Below the pieces are notes generated by a model. That model was not told where the DNA came from and made no database searches. It worked only from the letters and a program-made list of their open reading frames with translations. Positions 11,046 to 23,559 of a stretch of DNA of 64,000 nt are shown in pieces. The stretch comes from Gremmenia infestans (taxonomy: Eukaryota > Ascomycota > Leotiomycetes > Helotiales > Hamatocanthoscyphaceae): positions 496,001 to 560,000 of the forward strand of contig JAFEVB010000038.1 of the NCBI GenBank assembly GCA_032629725.1, in the 5' to 3' direction. Positions within the stretch are counted from its first letter, which is position 1. Each line of letters starts with the position of its first letter. The translations under genes and the position numbers were made by a program.

Positions 11046-12572
11046 CAGCCTATAGACTTCAGCTCTGGCCCCCTCCCAAAAGTTTACTATTATTTTAATC
11101 TACTTATATCATATCCCAAGGCTACTTAGTTAGTTATAATTTTCCATCCATCAAGTGATACTTCACTTACAGAGGTGGTTCTAGGAATCCAGTCTGAAAA
11201 GTACAAGTCTCGCATCGGGATTGCGACCAGACAATTTCCGCAAACTCGCTCTTAGGCGTGCAAGTTCCGACAATCATATCACCGTTTAGTGCGCGGAATT
11301 GCTGACGAAATCTGGTCAAACCAATATCGCGTTGTTCAAATCAGCTCTCTGCACCAGCACCAGAACATATTCCGAACCGACCTTTTGGACAAGATTGAGT
11401 CATACAGAGACACACACATAAAAGTACAATCAGGAAGACGAGCATGGGAATTCAATTAAGACAAATGAACTCAACTCAGATTATTGTCCAGGCCGACAGG
11501 TGTGTGCTGACGGGTCAATCAATAATCAATACCTCGTTATATCAGAACGTAGTTCAATGGTATTTTCCTACAAATACTAAAGGTCGAATAAGTAATCTCC
11601 ATGGTTTGGAAGACTATCAGTGGGAATTTCATCTCTCACTGTATAAAAAATCGAGTATTTCTTTTGATACAACTAGCGCATCCTTTCCCCGCCGAAGAAA
11701 TCTCAACGAAGCACAACTTACTCGGATTCAGAAGGCTGAATGATTGGACGTCTAAGGCCAGAAAATATTAGATCAGTATGAAGTGGAGCTGTCTTAGTCC
11801 CACTTACTCCCCAGAAGATTCTGCGCGCAATAGAGCCGCCGCCACTATTCTCCTTCACCATCATTGATCCACCACCTCAGACTCTAGTTAAACACGACAT
11901 TTTTGATAAGGTCTTTCTTTCTAAACAGTACTCAATACTCCAACTACTCACTATATACAGTATTAAAAATTAGCAAATGAAACTGAACGAATTGATGCGC
12001 AAGATACAACGCCAAACAGAAAATCTGCGGGCAATAGTTTAAAAGAGAAGAAGAGAACGTACAAAGGGTAAACACGAGAGGGCTTTGGAAGGTCATATTC
12101 ATTGTAAACTGAATAAAAGAAAAATAAACGGAAAGTAAGAAAAGCAAGGGTATTTCCGATTGGGCTAAAAGTGATGCTGAAGTTGAAGAAGATCTTGAAG
12201 AGGAATTGGACAGCGAAATGGATGGTAGTATTAAGCTGTGAAGCTTTTTTATATGATTGGTATCGCGGCTTATGATATTCTATAATAACATGCCAGAAAC
12301 ATATATATATATATGCCCTTGAGACATCAATTTAGAAGCTAGGAGTAAAGTTTAGCATACTTAAGTTACGAGCCATAAATAATTAGTATGTGCGTTTTAA
12401 GCCTAAAAACATTTATTTATAGTACTAATTTAGATGTTTAATTAGGAGCAGACCACCTATAGCGATCGCTTTCGTTAGTCGTCGGTTGATGCTTACGAAG
12501 ATATAAACTTTGCTTATATAAGAATCTAATATATATATAAGAGGGAGAAAGTATATATATAAAAGAATTATT
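11046..12572. other. Mostly non-coding; one hypothetical frame at 11444-11743
   Basis: The plus-strand frame at 11444-11743 (99 codons, ATG start, moderately protein-like: W-Y-F-P-T-N-T-K-G-R-I) could be a small gene or an exon remnant, with no recognisable domain. A minus-strand frame at 11944-12147 is hydrophobic but AT-biased. An (AT)n tract lies near 12302. Nothing else is supported. Confidence 0.3.
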
Positions 12573-12745
12573 AACTATATAGTATATATTTATTTATTTA
12601 TTTATTTATTCTATTAATATTCTATATTAGTCTAAGACTATATAGAACGGCGCTAGCTAAGCTAGAGCGGTCAAGAGAGTGTGCTATATAGATAATATCA
12701 TATAAGTCCGGTTGGAATCTAAGGAACAAGTCCTAAATATATAGT
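12573..12745 (-). mobile_element. 5'-truncated LINE 3' end (subfamily B) with target-site duplication
   Basis: This is the second copy of the sequence at 10331-10480, starting with (TTTA)n at about 12589 and ending at aagtcctaa near 12735. It is flanked by a roughly 13-bp direct repeat (tatatagtatata), consistent with target-primed insertion. It is minus-oriented like the other copies. Confidence 0.75.
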
Positions 12746-13224
12746 ATATATAGTACCCGATAGAATAAGTATAAATTTAAGGTAAGTTGAATATTATATC
12801 TAAAGAATAACTTGTATTTCGACTTAAAGAATCTTAAGGATTCGAAGGATTAGACTATATATAAAAAAAACTATCTATTCTAGAGGATTCTATTAATTAG
12901 AAATCAACTCTTCGATTTATAATCTAATATTATTAATCTTATTCTAGGTGATTCTATTTATTAGAATCAACCGTAAGCTTATTTGCCTTCTTACTAATAT
13001 TTGCTACTTTAGTAATACTTTACTAATATCTAATAACTAGGTAGAATAACTTATTAAATATAATAATTTAATAGCTTAATCTATCTTAATTAGATTCATA
13101 TCTAGTAATATAGAAGGGTAAGGCGTTAAAATAATACTATATATAGGGTCGTACTTAATCTTTATACGCAAAACGCTAGTAATACTATTAGGCGTTAATT
13201 TATCGGATTATAAGCATAGCGTAA
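12746..13224. other. AT-rich RIP-like sequence
   Basis: Strongly AT-biased with frequent stop codons in all frames. No recognisable element. Confidence 0.5.
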
Positions 13225-13390
13225 TTACAGAATTCAAAATTGCAGATTGCAGATTATAGCTTGCAGGTTGTGCAGATTGCAGGATAGCGGGTTGCAGGAT
13301 TGGAGGTTATATAGATTACAGGTTATATAGGTTGCAGAATAGCAGGTTGTAGGATTGGAGGTTGTTAGGTTGCAGGTTGTACAGATTATA
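13225..13390. repeat. Minisatellite patch, TTGCAGG-type units (G-rich on +)
   Basis: Tandem units such as ttgcaggatagcgggttgcagg and ggttgcaggttgt. This is the complement-strand version of the motif at 10885-11045, with several G-to-A changes (ttatag for ttgcag) consistent with RIP. Confidence 0.75.
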
Positions 13391-15374
13391 AAAGTCAACT
13401 TAAAAAATCTAAAGTAATATAAATTTAATCTTTTAATACTTATAATAAATAATAGTAATAGAGGTAACTAGTTATAGAATAGCTCTCTTTTAATAAGAAT
13501 TAGGTTAGCATCTAGGGGTTATAGAAGTATATTATAGAATTAGATCTGATTTCACTTTAGTTATAAAAAACTAATCCTAGTATAATTTTAATACTAAAAC
13601 CAACTTAGAAAAACCTTATTAGCTTTAATAAAGCTTATAAAGTAGTTATTTTAAAATCCTAACCTTAGATTCTTATATTAAAAATAGTCTTAAATTTATT
13701 TTAAAGGAAATTAGAACCTTTAATAAAAGTTATAACTATTTTAAAACTTTGCTAACTAAGTAAGTTTTATACTAGAATTTTATAAAGTAAAATAACATAT
13801 TTTACAAGTAAGTAGACTACTTAGAAATATATTAAAATTTGCAATTTTTAAGTCTTTGTATTTTATTTAATTATTAATAGAATAATTCTTTAATTAAATT
13901 TAATTAAATTTAATATATTCTTTAGAAATTATTTAAGTTTAAAATATATAATAAATATAATTATTAAGATATTTTATAGAATATAAAATATAATAATTAT
14001 TTAGCCTTTAAATCTCTTTTCTTTTAAATTATAATATTAATATACTAAATACTAAAAAGAATTATTTAAACCTTAAATTTTATATTTTAATAACTATATA
14101 TTATATTAATTTAAAACTTGAATATTTATTTATATATCTATTAAAAAGACTCTATATACAAGTTTAGAAATTTATATTAAAGATTTATAGAAATATAAAG
14201 ATATAAAAATCGCGATTCTTAGTATATTTTCAAGTGGTCCACTTGCTTAGATAAACTACTTGCTTATAAAATATATTATTTCTAAAGAATTAAATAGTAA
14301 TATATTTAGTATTAATATTAATAATTTAATTATTAATTTTATATTAAAAGAAGTTAGATTTAATTTTAGCTTAGAAGCTAATAAGGTTTTTAAGAATAAA
14401 AATAATTAAAATTTAATTCTTTATTATAAAAAACTATAAAAAGAAAAGGTATTTAAAGTTTAAATACTTTTTTAAATATTATTTAAAATAATTCTAAAAA
14501 TAAGAATACTTTAAATAAAACTTTAAATAATAATAGTTTAAATACTAATTCTAATAAAAAAAAATAAAAAAAATATAATAATAAAAGTAAAGGTAAAAAT
14601 TATAATAAAAATACTTATTATTTAAATAATATTAATTTTTTAGAACTAATAATTTATAATATTAATACTTATCCTAATACTAATAATTATAATAATATAC
14701 TAAGTATTAAAATTATTAAAAACTTAAAAATAAACTTAAGCTTAAATTTAAATTAAAAACTTAATTTAAACTAAAATATTAAATTAAATAAAGATTTAAA
14801 TAACTATTATAAATCTAATAATTTATTAGATTTATACTATAACTGATTTCTTTATATAAATAAAGATTATATTTTTTAAATAATTAAAGGATTTTTAAGA
14901 TTAAAACCTTTAAATAAAGATTTATTATTTAAAAACTATAATTAATATTTTTATAGTAAGTTTAAAGAATAAATTAGCCGAAAACCTTAAAATAAACCTA
15001 ATAATAAATTAGAGTTTTTTAATAGTAATATTTTAGAGCTTTTTTTTTAAGATAAAAAGATTAAAATAAAAGGAATATATATTTATTTTTATAAATAAAG
15101 TTAGCTGTATAATTTAGACTTTCGTAATTAAAAATAAATCTAATATTCTTAATATTATAATTAACTTTTATAATAAAACTAAATTTTAATTTAATAATAA
15201 AATTAAAGTATTTAGATTTAATAATACTTTATAATTTAAATTTAATAAATTAAATCTTTTTATAAATTTAAATAATATTATACTTATTAAAAATAAATTC
15301 AAGAAGAATTAAATTATTAATAAGATTATTTAATTTTATAAGATTATTTTAATTTATTAGAAATTAAATCGCTA
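13391..15374 (+). mobile_element. AT-rich RIP-degraded DNA, probably upstream part of a Ty1/copia element
   Basis: Extremely AT-rich with no open frames. It lies directly upstream of a recognisable copia-type RNase H region. A possible but unconvincing zinc-knuckle-like patch is seen near 14840-14960. No LTR could be identified by eye. Confidence 0.35.
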
Positions 15375-15785
15375 GATTATATAGGTGATATATTTATTTC
15401 TAATTTTATAATTAGTTATATACTTATATTAGCCGGGGGCTTTATTAATTAGACTTTTAAATTATAGTTTATAATAATTTAATTAATTATAAAAGCTGAA
15501 TATTATATTATAAATATAATTATAAAAGAGACTATTTTTATAAAGTAGTTATTAGTAAAATTAGGCTATTAGAAATAGTTTAAATTTCTTATATATATAA
15601 ATAATAATAGAGTTTTATTACTTATTAAAAATCTTATTTTTTATAAAAGAATTAAATATATAATAGTAAAATATTATTATATAAGGGATTTAATAAGTAA
15701 AGGTATTATTAATCTTATATATATATATTAATTCTTAATAATAAATCCGATAGTTTAATTAAACTTTTAAAAAGAGTTAAATTTA
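15375..15785 (+). mobile_element. Ty1/copia RNase H relic
   Basis: The plus-strand frame preserves the order of motifs in the C-terminal RNase H of Ty1/copia Pol: D-Y-I-G-D-I (first catalytic region), I-L-A-G-G-F-I-N, K-A-E-Y-Y (the A-E-Y/Glu motif), L-L-V-K-L-G-Y, Y-I-N-N-N-R-V (where a catalytic Asp-Asn is usual, so D to N), K-N-L-I-F-Y-K-R-I-K-Y-I, Y-Y-Y-I-R-D-L-I, G-I-I-N-L-I-Y-I. Stops fall at Gln- and Trp-like positions. The element is dead; substitutions are largely G-to-A and C-to-T. Confidence 0.75.
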
Positions 15786-17200
15786 ATTAAATTTTAATTT
15801 AAATTAGTTTTATTTAAATAAGTTATAAAATTAATAAAATTTATAAATTTTATTAAATTTTAAAACCTTATTTATAAAACTTAAAAATAGTATAAAAAGG
15901 TTTCTTATTTTTATTATTAGTATTATAAGTATAAATATAGTTATTTTATATATTAAGAGAATATATTAAATTATACTTAATATAGTTTAGATTAAGTTTT
16001 ACTAAAATTTAGTATTTAATTCTTAACTTTTAATTTTATGATTTTAATTTAAAGCTTAATATTTAAATAATTATTAATATAATAAGAATAAAACTAGCTT
16101 TAACTAAATTAGTATAATATTATAATATAAGTTATTTTTATAGTATATAATTAGGGTTATATTTAAAATTATTTAAGTTTTTTAAAATTTAATTAGTTCT
16201 AGTTAAATTAGTAATAAAGTATAATAACTTTATTATTTCCTATTTAGGCAGTTATTTTAAACAAAAGCAATTATAACTTAATAGAGTATATATAAGTATA
16301 TATAAGTATATATTTATTATATATATATAGCTCGTTTATATATTTAAATATAAGATAGATAAATTTATAATAAATTAGATAAATTAATAAGTTGATTTAA
16401 AATCAATTTAATTATTTTCTGAATTTTAAATATAAAAAGAAGTATAAATTATTTACTTTCTATCTATATAAGCTCTTAAAGCTTCCTTTTAGTTTAGATT
16501 TAGTTAAGCTCTTTAAAGTATTTAATTCGAGTATTAAAAACCTCGATTTGGAATTATTCCCTTATTATACTACTTTCTACTTATAATATATATATCCGAC
16601 GAATTAGCCTTATCTTAAGCTACTATTCTTTATTCTTATATATTAATAATATTAGATATATAACTCTATTAAAGATTACTTTTAAAAACTATATAGTTAT
16701 ATATAATAATAAATAAATTAAATTATTAATATAAACTAAATTTTATTACTTGCTATATATAATAAGATAATTATATCTAGTTAATATTATAAATTATAAA
16801 TTAAATTTATAGTAAAAAGGTTAAAATATTTAAAATATATACTATTAAAAATATACTTTTTGAATAAAAAAGCTTGTAATTACCTATTTAATTAATTAGA
16901 AATCTAGAAATAATTATTAGAACCTAGAATAAAAATTAATTAAATATTTCTTTTATATTTAATTAATATTAGTAAATTGAATATTTTTTTTTCCTTTTAA
17001 TATACTATATTAGCTCTAAACTATATAGTATAGCTAGTCTACTAGCGTGTCTTTTATTTATATTTACTATTATTTCTATTATAAAACTATACTTAAGCCT
17101 TTAAGAATATTCTTTTATTAAGAATTAAAGAAAAATTAAGTAATAATTATAAAATAGAAAAAATAAATAAATAAAAGAAAAGAAAGTAACAATTTATAAG
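15786..17200. other. AT-rich RIP-like DNA
   Basis: Nearly pure AT sequence without identifiable coding content. A pyrimidine-rich stretch near 17205-17270 (ttcttcttcctctttc..ctctct) may mark the 3' side of the neighbouring old LINE. Confidence 0.5.
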
Positions 17201-18940
17201 CCTAGGCTTTTTCTTCTTCCTCTTTCTTTTTTTCCTCTCTCTTTTTTTCTTTTTCTCTCTTTATTTTTTTATTATACCACTTTCTTATATATATACTAGT
17301 TTCTTTTAAGTATATTAATAAATGCTTTATTCTAATTTTTATATATATAATAATAGAGAGATTAATTACTCTAGTATTTATATCTTTTTTTATAGATATA
17401 AATAGTAGTTTTCGTTGCTCTTTATACTCTCTATAATTAAGTAGTAGATAATATGCCGTTTCTATACTACCGTATAGATATTTGTTGTTTTCTATTATAT
17501 CTAGCTTATATAAATAGGACTTTAGATACCTGTATTTTAGTTTTAACTAGAAGAAAAAGCTAGCTAGCTCTCTCTTTGTTTTACTAGGTAATAATAGCTT
17601 TTTGGCTATTTTATATATATATATAATAGTATATCTTTTTAAAGATTTAGCTTCTTTATTACTTTCTAGGAAAAGTTGAATTTCTTTCTTTTTAAGCTCG
17701 CTTATCTTTATTTCTAAGAATATAAAAGAAGTAGTATTACTATTAGAAGTAATAAACATAGCTTATTTAGCTCGTTTATCTGCTTTCTTATTTCCTACTA
17801 TTTCAGAATGCCCTAGGACCTAATTTATACGTATAGTAGCCTCTAAACTAATTAAAGTATTAGTAGCTTTAATAGCTCTAATTTGTTAATATTAGCTAAG
17901 ATTATCTAAGAGAGTTTTAAGTCTTAAAATTGCCGCTTAGTTATCGGAATAGATATTAAAGTGCTCCTTTTTCTATACTATACTACTAGCGTATTCTATA
18001 GCCCTTATTATAGCTTCTAGTTCGCTGTTATAGATAATTTCCATATTTTCTAAATTATCTATTTGAATATAAAAAGGCCTATTTGGAATATATAGTATAT
18101 TATATCTATAAGCGACTAAACTATAGCTTACTCCGAGCCCTTTGAGAGTTTGAGAGCCGTCTATATATATAGAAGTAGTATTTATATTATATATTATCTA
18201 TAAATAGTATATATATGCTTTTGCTTCTTCTTCTTTAGTTAATTTAAATATTCTGATTTAATAAAGCACTTTTTTTTTCTAAGAGGCAAAGTAGTAGTGC
18301 TGAATCTTTTCTAAAGAGTCTAAATCAACTAAATTATATATAGATTCGACTAGTTTCTCTATTTGAGTTTTTAGTTTATAATTAACCTTTTTAAATTATT
18401 TTATAGCTTTGTTTACTTCCGCTCTAATAGGGTGGTTTGGACTTAGCTTTAAGACTTATAGTATATAGCGTCTATTACTATAATTTAGTCTTATTTCTAG
18501 TAGAGCTAGGGCCGCTTCTAGTTCTATTAGTATAATAGGAGCTGTTTTAAAAACCCCTAATATTTTTCTTATAGCTAGGTTTTAGATAGCTTAGAACGGT
18601 CGTATTTGAGCTTTACTATTTTTGCTTCGCTATAATATAGAACCATAGTTAGCTACGCTAGTAATATAAGCTAGGTATAAATATCTAATTGCAAAAAGGG
18701 AGAGCCTTTTAGTTATACTAGATAGTCTATTTATTCTATAAATATTTGCTTTACTAGAAAGGTTCTAATCGCTCTATATTTCTTAAATATAAAGTTTATA
18801 TCAAAGTGTATTCCTAGCTATTTAACTAGTTTACTAGCTTCTAGTATATCGCCGTTTGGTAGTATTATACTAGGAGTATTCTTTTTTCTATTATAAAAGT
18901 AAATTAGCTCTATTTTGTCTATATCAAAGCTAATAGAATA
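17201..18940 (-). mobile_element. Old Tad-like LINE, 3' part (RT C-terminal region and RNase H)
   Basis: The minus strand continues the reverse-transcriptase reading found at 25261-25760: after I-S-F-D-I-D-K-I-E-L-I-Y-F it proceeds through a G-D-I-L-E-A-S-K-L-V-K segment and L-G-I-H-F-D (about 18815) into a heavily mutated region with RNase H-like patches. It is dense in stop codons. The element is split by a younger insertion at 18940/18941, flanked by a 14-bp direct repeat (aagctaatagaata at 18927-18940 and 25261-25274). Its minus orientation matches every other LINE copy here. Confidence 0.7.
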
Positions 18941-19286
18941 TTTATTTATTTATTTATTCTATTAATATTCTATATAAGTCTAAGACTATATAGAACGGCG
19001 CTAGCCTAATACTAGCGCGGGCTAGTAATATAGTCAAGAGATATATTAATATGTTTCCGGTTAGAATCTATAGGACTAAGCTCGATGCGGACTAGGTCCG
19101 TAAAGTAATAACGCTATAAAAGTCCCTTAAAGCTCTAAAAAGACAAATAAAAAGTGGTTGAAAAGTGAATCAAAAAGTGGCAGAAAGCGAAGGCGGTCAG
19201 CTAGCATAGCTGTTTCTTATACTGCAATCGCGCTCTTTAGCTTTCTAAGCTAAAATTAGAAAAAATCGATAGATTCGGCCGGTGGA
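18941..19286 (-). mobile_element. Extra LINE 3' end (subfamily A) at the edge of the composite insertion
   Basis: A roughly 345-bp copy of the LINE 3' UTR: (TTTA)n, a hairpin (gcgctagc/ctaat/actagcgc at 18998-19018, one mismatch), ggttagaatct, and an end in aaaaaatcgatagattcggccggtgg. It abuts the tail of the full-length element at 19287 with no intervening target sequence, and the outer direct repeat flanks both together. Confidence 0.75.
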
Positions 19287-20099
19287 AATATTTATTTATT
19301 TATTTATTTATTTTATTAATATCTTATATAAGTCTAAGACTATATAGAACGGCGCTAGCCTAATGCTAGCGCGAGCTAGTAATCTAGTCAAGAGATATAT
19401 TAATATGTTTCCGGTTGGAATCTGTAGAACTAAGCCTAATACGAACTAGGTCTATAAAATAATAACGCTATAATAATAAAAATCCTCTAAGGTCTTAAAA
19501 ACGTATAACTAATAAATAAAAAGTAAATCAAGGAGTAGTAGAAAGTAAAGGCGGTTAGCTAGCATAGCTGTTTCTTATGCTACAATCGCGCTTTTATGTA
19601 TTCTAAGCTAAAATTAGAAAAAATCGATGGATTTAGTCGGTAGAAGTAGGCGGTAAGGCTTCTAAGCTGTATACTATAGTATATGCTTAGTTATTATCAA
19701 ATTCTGCCTATTTAAGCTGCTATTTACAGGTACTAATACCTGTTTTACCTAAGAAAGTTAGTAGATGCTAGCGTCCGATTTTCGTCTTAAAGAGGGAGCG
19801 TAGGCTAAGCCTAAATAAGATACTATCTTTTAGTTTTTTGCGTTTTTTACTATATTTAAAGTATTATAGTATAAGATACTATAGTGATTTAAGCTTATAA
19901 CTATATATATAGTAATTAGTAGGTGTTTTATTAAATTGTTTTAGATACGTTCTAAAGTAGCTATATCGTAGCTTAAGCTGGAAAAAGGCGCTAGTAGTGG
20001 ATCTAGCCGTTTTGGGAAGCTGTATTTAAGAGTGAATTCGTAGGTTAAAAAAATCGAAGTAGTAGCTTTTACCGCTAGCTAAAGCATTTGCCCACGTAT

Positions 20100-23000
20100 G
20101 CTATTATATTTAGTTGATTTTTATGCTTATATAAGCATAGCTTATATAGGCATCCAGGGCGGTCTAGGTGGTCGGAAGTGATTTGGACCCTAATTTAGCT
20201 AGTTTATCCGCCTTTTTATTTCTATCGATATCTTAGTATCCGGGGACCTACTTTATTACTAGTATAGATCCGTTTTAGGCTATTTTAGTAGCGGCTGCAA
20301 TAGCGCGTAACTAGTAAATTTAGCCCGGATTATTAGAAGGCCGCGCTAGCTTATAAATGGCTGCTTAGTTGTCTACGTATATTCGAATATCTCTATTTAG
20401 GCTTAGTTTCGTCGTATCTTCGAATGCTAAGATAATGCCTTCTAGCTTTCTATTATAGACGATTTGGTGCAGACCTATATTTTAGGCTAGTTGTATAAAA
20501 GAGCAGCTAGCGCATTTATAGCCTGCTAGTCCCACTCCGATTCCGGTGCTTTTAGGTATTTGCGACCTGTCTAAGTAGTATAATACCTGATTTAGTAGCT
20601 ATATCCGCATTTGGCGGCGGTATACTATAGCAGTTTCCTCTTTTAGTAATTTAGCAATTTATATATCCTAGGGGATAGAGCGGTTCTACGAGGTAAAGTG
20701 GAAGTGGTATATAGGTTCGATTTTGCCGCTAAGCAGAGGTGCAATAGTTCTAGCAATTATCTAAAGTCCGTATCTTAAATGGCTGGATTCGGCAATTTGG
20801 CGATTTACTAGGTGGTCTGGACTTAGCTTAGCTAGCCGAAAAGCGTATTTGCGGATGGCTGTATCTAGTCGTATTGCGGGCGGTAGGAGGCTAGCTTCGA
20901 CTTCTATGGCCTGAATTGGACTAGTCCGAAAAGTGCCTAGGATTTTGCATAGTGCCAAATTTTGGAGGTGCTATAGGTAGTCTTTTGCGTATGCTTGGCC
21001 TCGCTACCAAATTGGTGATACATAGTCGGACATGCTAGTAATATAAGCTAGGTATAGCTGTCTGAAAGCGGTAGGACTTAGCCTTTGTTCGCTATTGGCC
21101 AGCCTAGACATACGTCCGAATACGGACTTAGCTTTGGCGGTGCGGATAGTAATATGCTCCCTAAATCGTAAAAAGGCGTCGAAGTGGATGCTAAGCCACT
21201 TAACTGTCTGCTTTAGGGGGACTATAGTCCCGTCTGGGAGTATAAGGGGCGCTAGCTTAGCGCGTTCTCCTGTACTGAAGTGAATCAGTTCAGACTTTTT
21301 CGGGTCGAATTGGATTGCATTTTTACTAGCTAGCTAAAATAGCTTTTTAGCTACTAGCTGCAGTATCTTAACGTTTTTATAGAGGCTAGTTAATGCGAAA
21401 GAGAGAGTGATATCGTTCATATAAGAGATAAATTTGACTGCACGTAACCTAAATAGGCCTCGTATATAGATCAAGAAAAGGATAAGCGAAATAGGGCTTC
21501 CTTATAGGATTCCGGTCTAAATAGGCTGGTTTTTATCCGATTGTCCGTCAAATAGAAGCTTAAGTAACCGCCCGCTTATAAAGGATAAGACCTACTTAAT
21601 AACCGAATCGGGAAAAGCTAAATCCTTAAGAATCGTAAGTAGCCGGTTTTTGAACACGTGGTCGTATGCTCTTTTTACGTCTAGTAGAAGCGTACTAGTG
21701 ATTTTGTTTTATAGCCGATTTGTATAAACATAATCCGCTAGCATAGCGCCTGCGTCTATAGCCGACTTTTTAAGTCGGCCACCGATTTGGCTAGGATGCA
21801 GCAGATTTGGTATGGTTTCGGCTAAGTAGGCTAGTCGCTTAGCTAGGATCCTTTCGCTAACTTTTCCTAGATAATTTAGGAGTGAAATAGGTCGATAGGC
21901 GCTAGGCTGCTTATAGTCTGGTTTGTTGTTTTTATATAGTATAGCGCAATTCGCTTAGCGCCAGCACTTCGGATAATAGCTAGTATTTACTAGCGTCTTA
22001 AAAAGAAGTGAAATTTAGGAAAAGTATACTAAATATACGTAGGTAATAATAGTTTAAGTAATATAGTCCGGGCCGGGGCTAGTGGATTTGATTTCACTAG
22101 AACAGGCTTGTTTCACTTCGTCTGGTGCTAGCTTTAGCTACTGCCACTGGTCTGAGGCGGTGTATAACGTCCAATTCGGGCTAGCTGTTTCAGGAGGTAG
22201 AGGGAAAAGCGTCTGGCGGAAAAGGTTATATTTAGTAGTAAATATAGTTGCAAATTAGATAGCAGAAAGCTTCAGATTTGGGACTAGCTCTGACCGCCTT
22301 GACTTCGTATAAGCTAGGGCTTTGAAAATCGATTTAGAATCCTCTTTCTCTAAGAACTAGTTCTAGTAATCCTTTTTCGCTGTTTTAATAGCCTGGAAGT
22401 ATATATTGCGGGCGCTAGTATAGCGCTTATTTGATTGGCTAGAAAACGCTCGCTTAGAGGCCTCTCTAGCCCGATTCATATCGCGTCGAAGTGATTTTAG
22501 TAAATCGTTCCACTAAGGCTTAGCGTGTGGCGCTAACCGGATTTAGGGTATCGTATTATATACAGCGCATAAAATGGCGCTAGTATAACGTTCCGCCATA
22601 TCGTCCAGACGGTTGAGGGTTGCTTTATAACTGCGTTTTATATCGATTTGTTCTAAGCTTTTTAAGCTTGAATTAGAGCTTAAAATGTAGCTATAGGCCT
22701 GTAGCTCATTTTGGAGCGGTGATAGCTAGCAGAAAAGTTTTTCCCCAAATTTGGTCCAATCTGCCTGTTTTGTATCGAAACGGGTGGTTTGTGGATCCGC
22801 TAGTCCTATTTGGGAACCGTTGATAGTAAATGTGATCCTAAAATGGTCCGAGCCTATATTATCTACTATAGCTTAGTCCTGAATATGATTGGCTATAGAT
22901 CGATACGCTAGCATAAGATCGATATTCGTCGGCCTAGCTATATGCGGACGATGGAAGGTGCTAATACTAGAGGTATTTAAGAGGGCTAAATCGTAGTAGT

Positions 23001-23500
23001 CGATCCAGTCTGCTAGCGTATTGCTTTCTTCGTCACGTGCCTCGTATAGGGGGTCCCACCACAGGTTGTAGGTATTAAAGTCCCTATAAAAGACCGAATC
23101 GAGAGGCGGTAAAAGCTGCCATAGGCACCTAGCTAGCGTACAGGTGTCCGAATCGGGTAATTGGTGCTTTTCGTTATAAATATTATAAATCTTAATCACG
23201 TGATCTTGATCTATAACGTCTAGGACTTGGAAGTCTGAGTCGTTTGGCGAATCCGAGGCTAGGACAACCCTAGAGCAGTATGACTTAGTAATATAAGCTA
23301 TTATATATAGTATAATATCTAGGCTAGGCCTATTTGGGAAAAGTTGGGTAAATGAGGGGTAGGAAATCGATCGTATTCCGTCTGAATCGCGTATAATAAA
23401 GGGCTCTTAAACTAGTATAATATCTATATCTAGCTCAATTGCTACTTATAGCGCAGATTCCGTATTATAAGCAGCTGAATTCAGATTCACTTGGAGGATT
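20100..23500 (-). pseudogene. ORF2 (endonuclease, reverse transcriptase, RNase H) of the LINE
   Basis: The best preserved piece is 22873-23199, endonuclease-like: R-D-F-N-T-Y-N-L-W-W-D-P and R-P-T-N-I-D-L-M-L. An RT core at about 21350-22100 includes L-L-L-D-V-K-R-A-Y-D-H-V and I-S-Y-M-N-D-I. The thumb region at 20761-21290 retains L-I-H-F-S-T-G and Y-L-A-Y-I-T-S-M. RNase H follows. The Y-x-D-D aspartate change and many stops make it inactive. By family it would nick the target and copy element RNA from the nick. Confidence 0.8.
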
Positions 23501-23559
23501 TTAGTGCTAGCGTCTATTATAGAGAGAACGTAGGAGCCTTTAAGTAGATGCTCTAATAG

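Noticed and set aside
15786..17200. LTRs of the copia element
   Set aside because: No pair of direct repeats could be identified by eye in the AT-rich sequence.
17547..17759. Lysine-rich open frame as a cellular gene
   Set aside because: It lies inside the RIP-mutated old LINE; its composition reflects AT bias.
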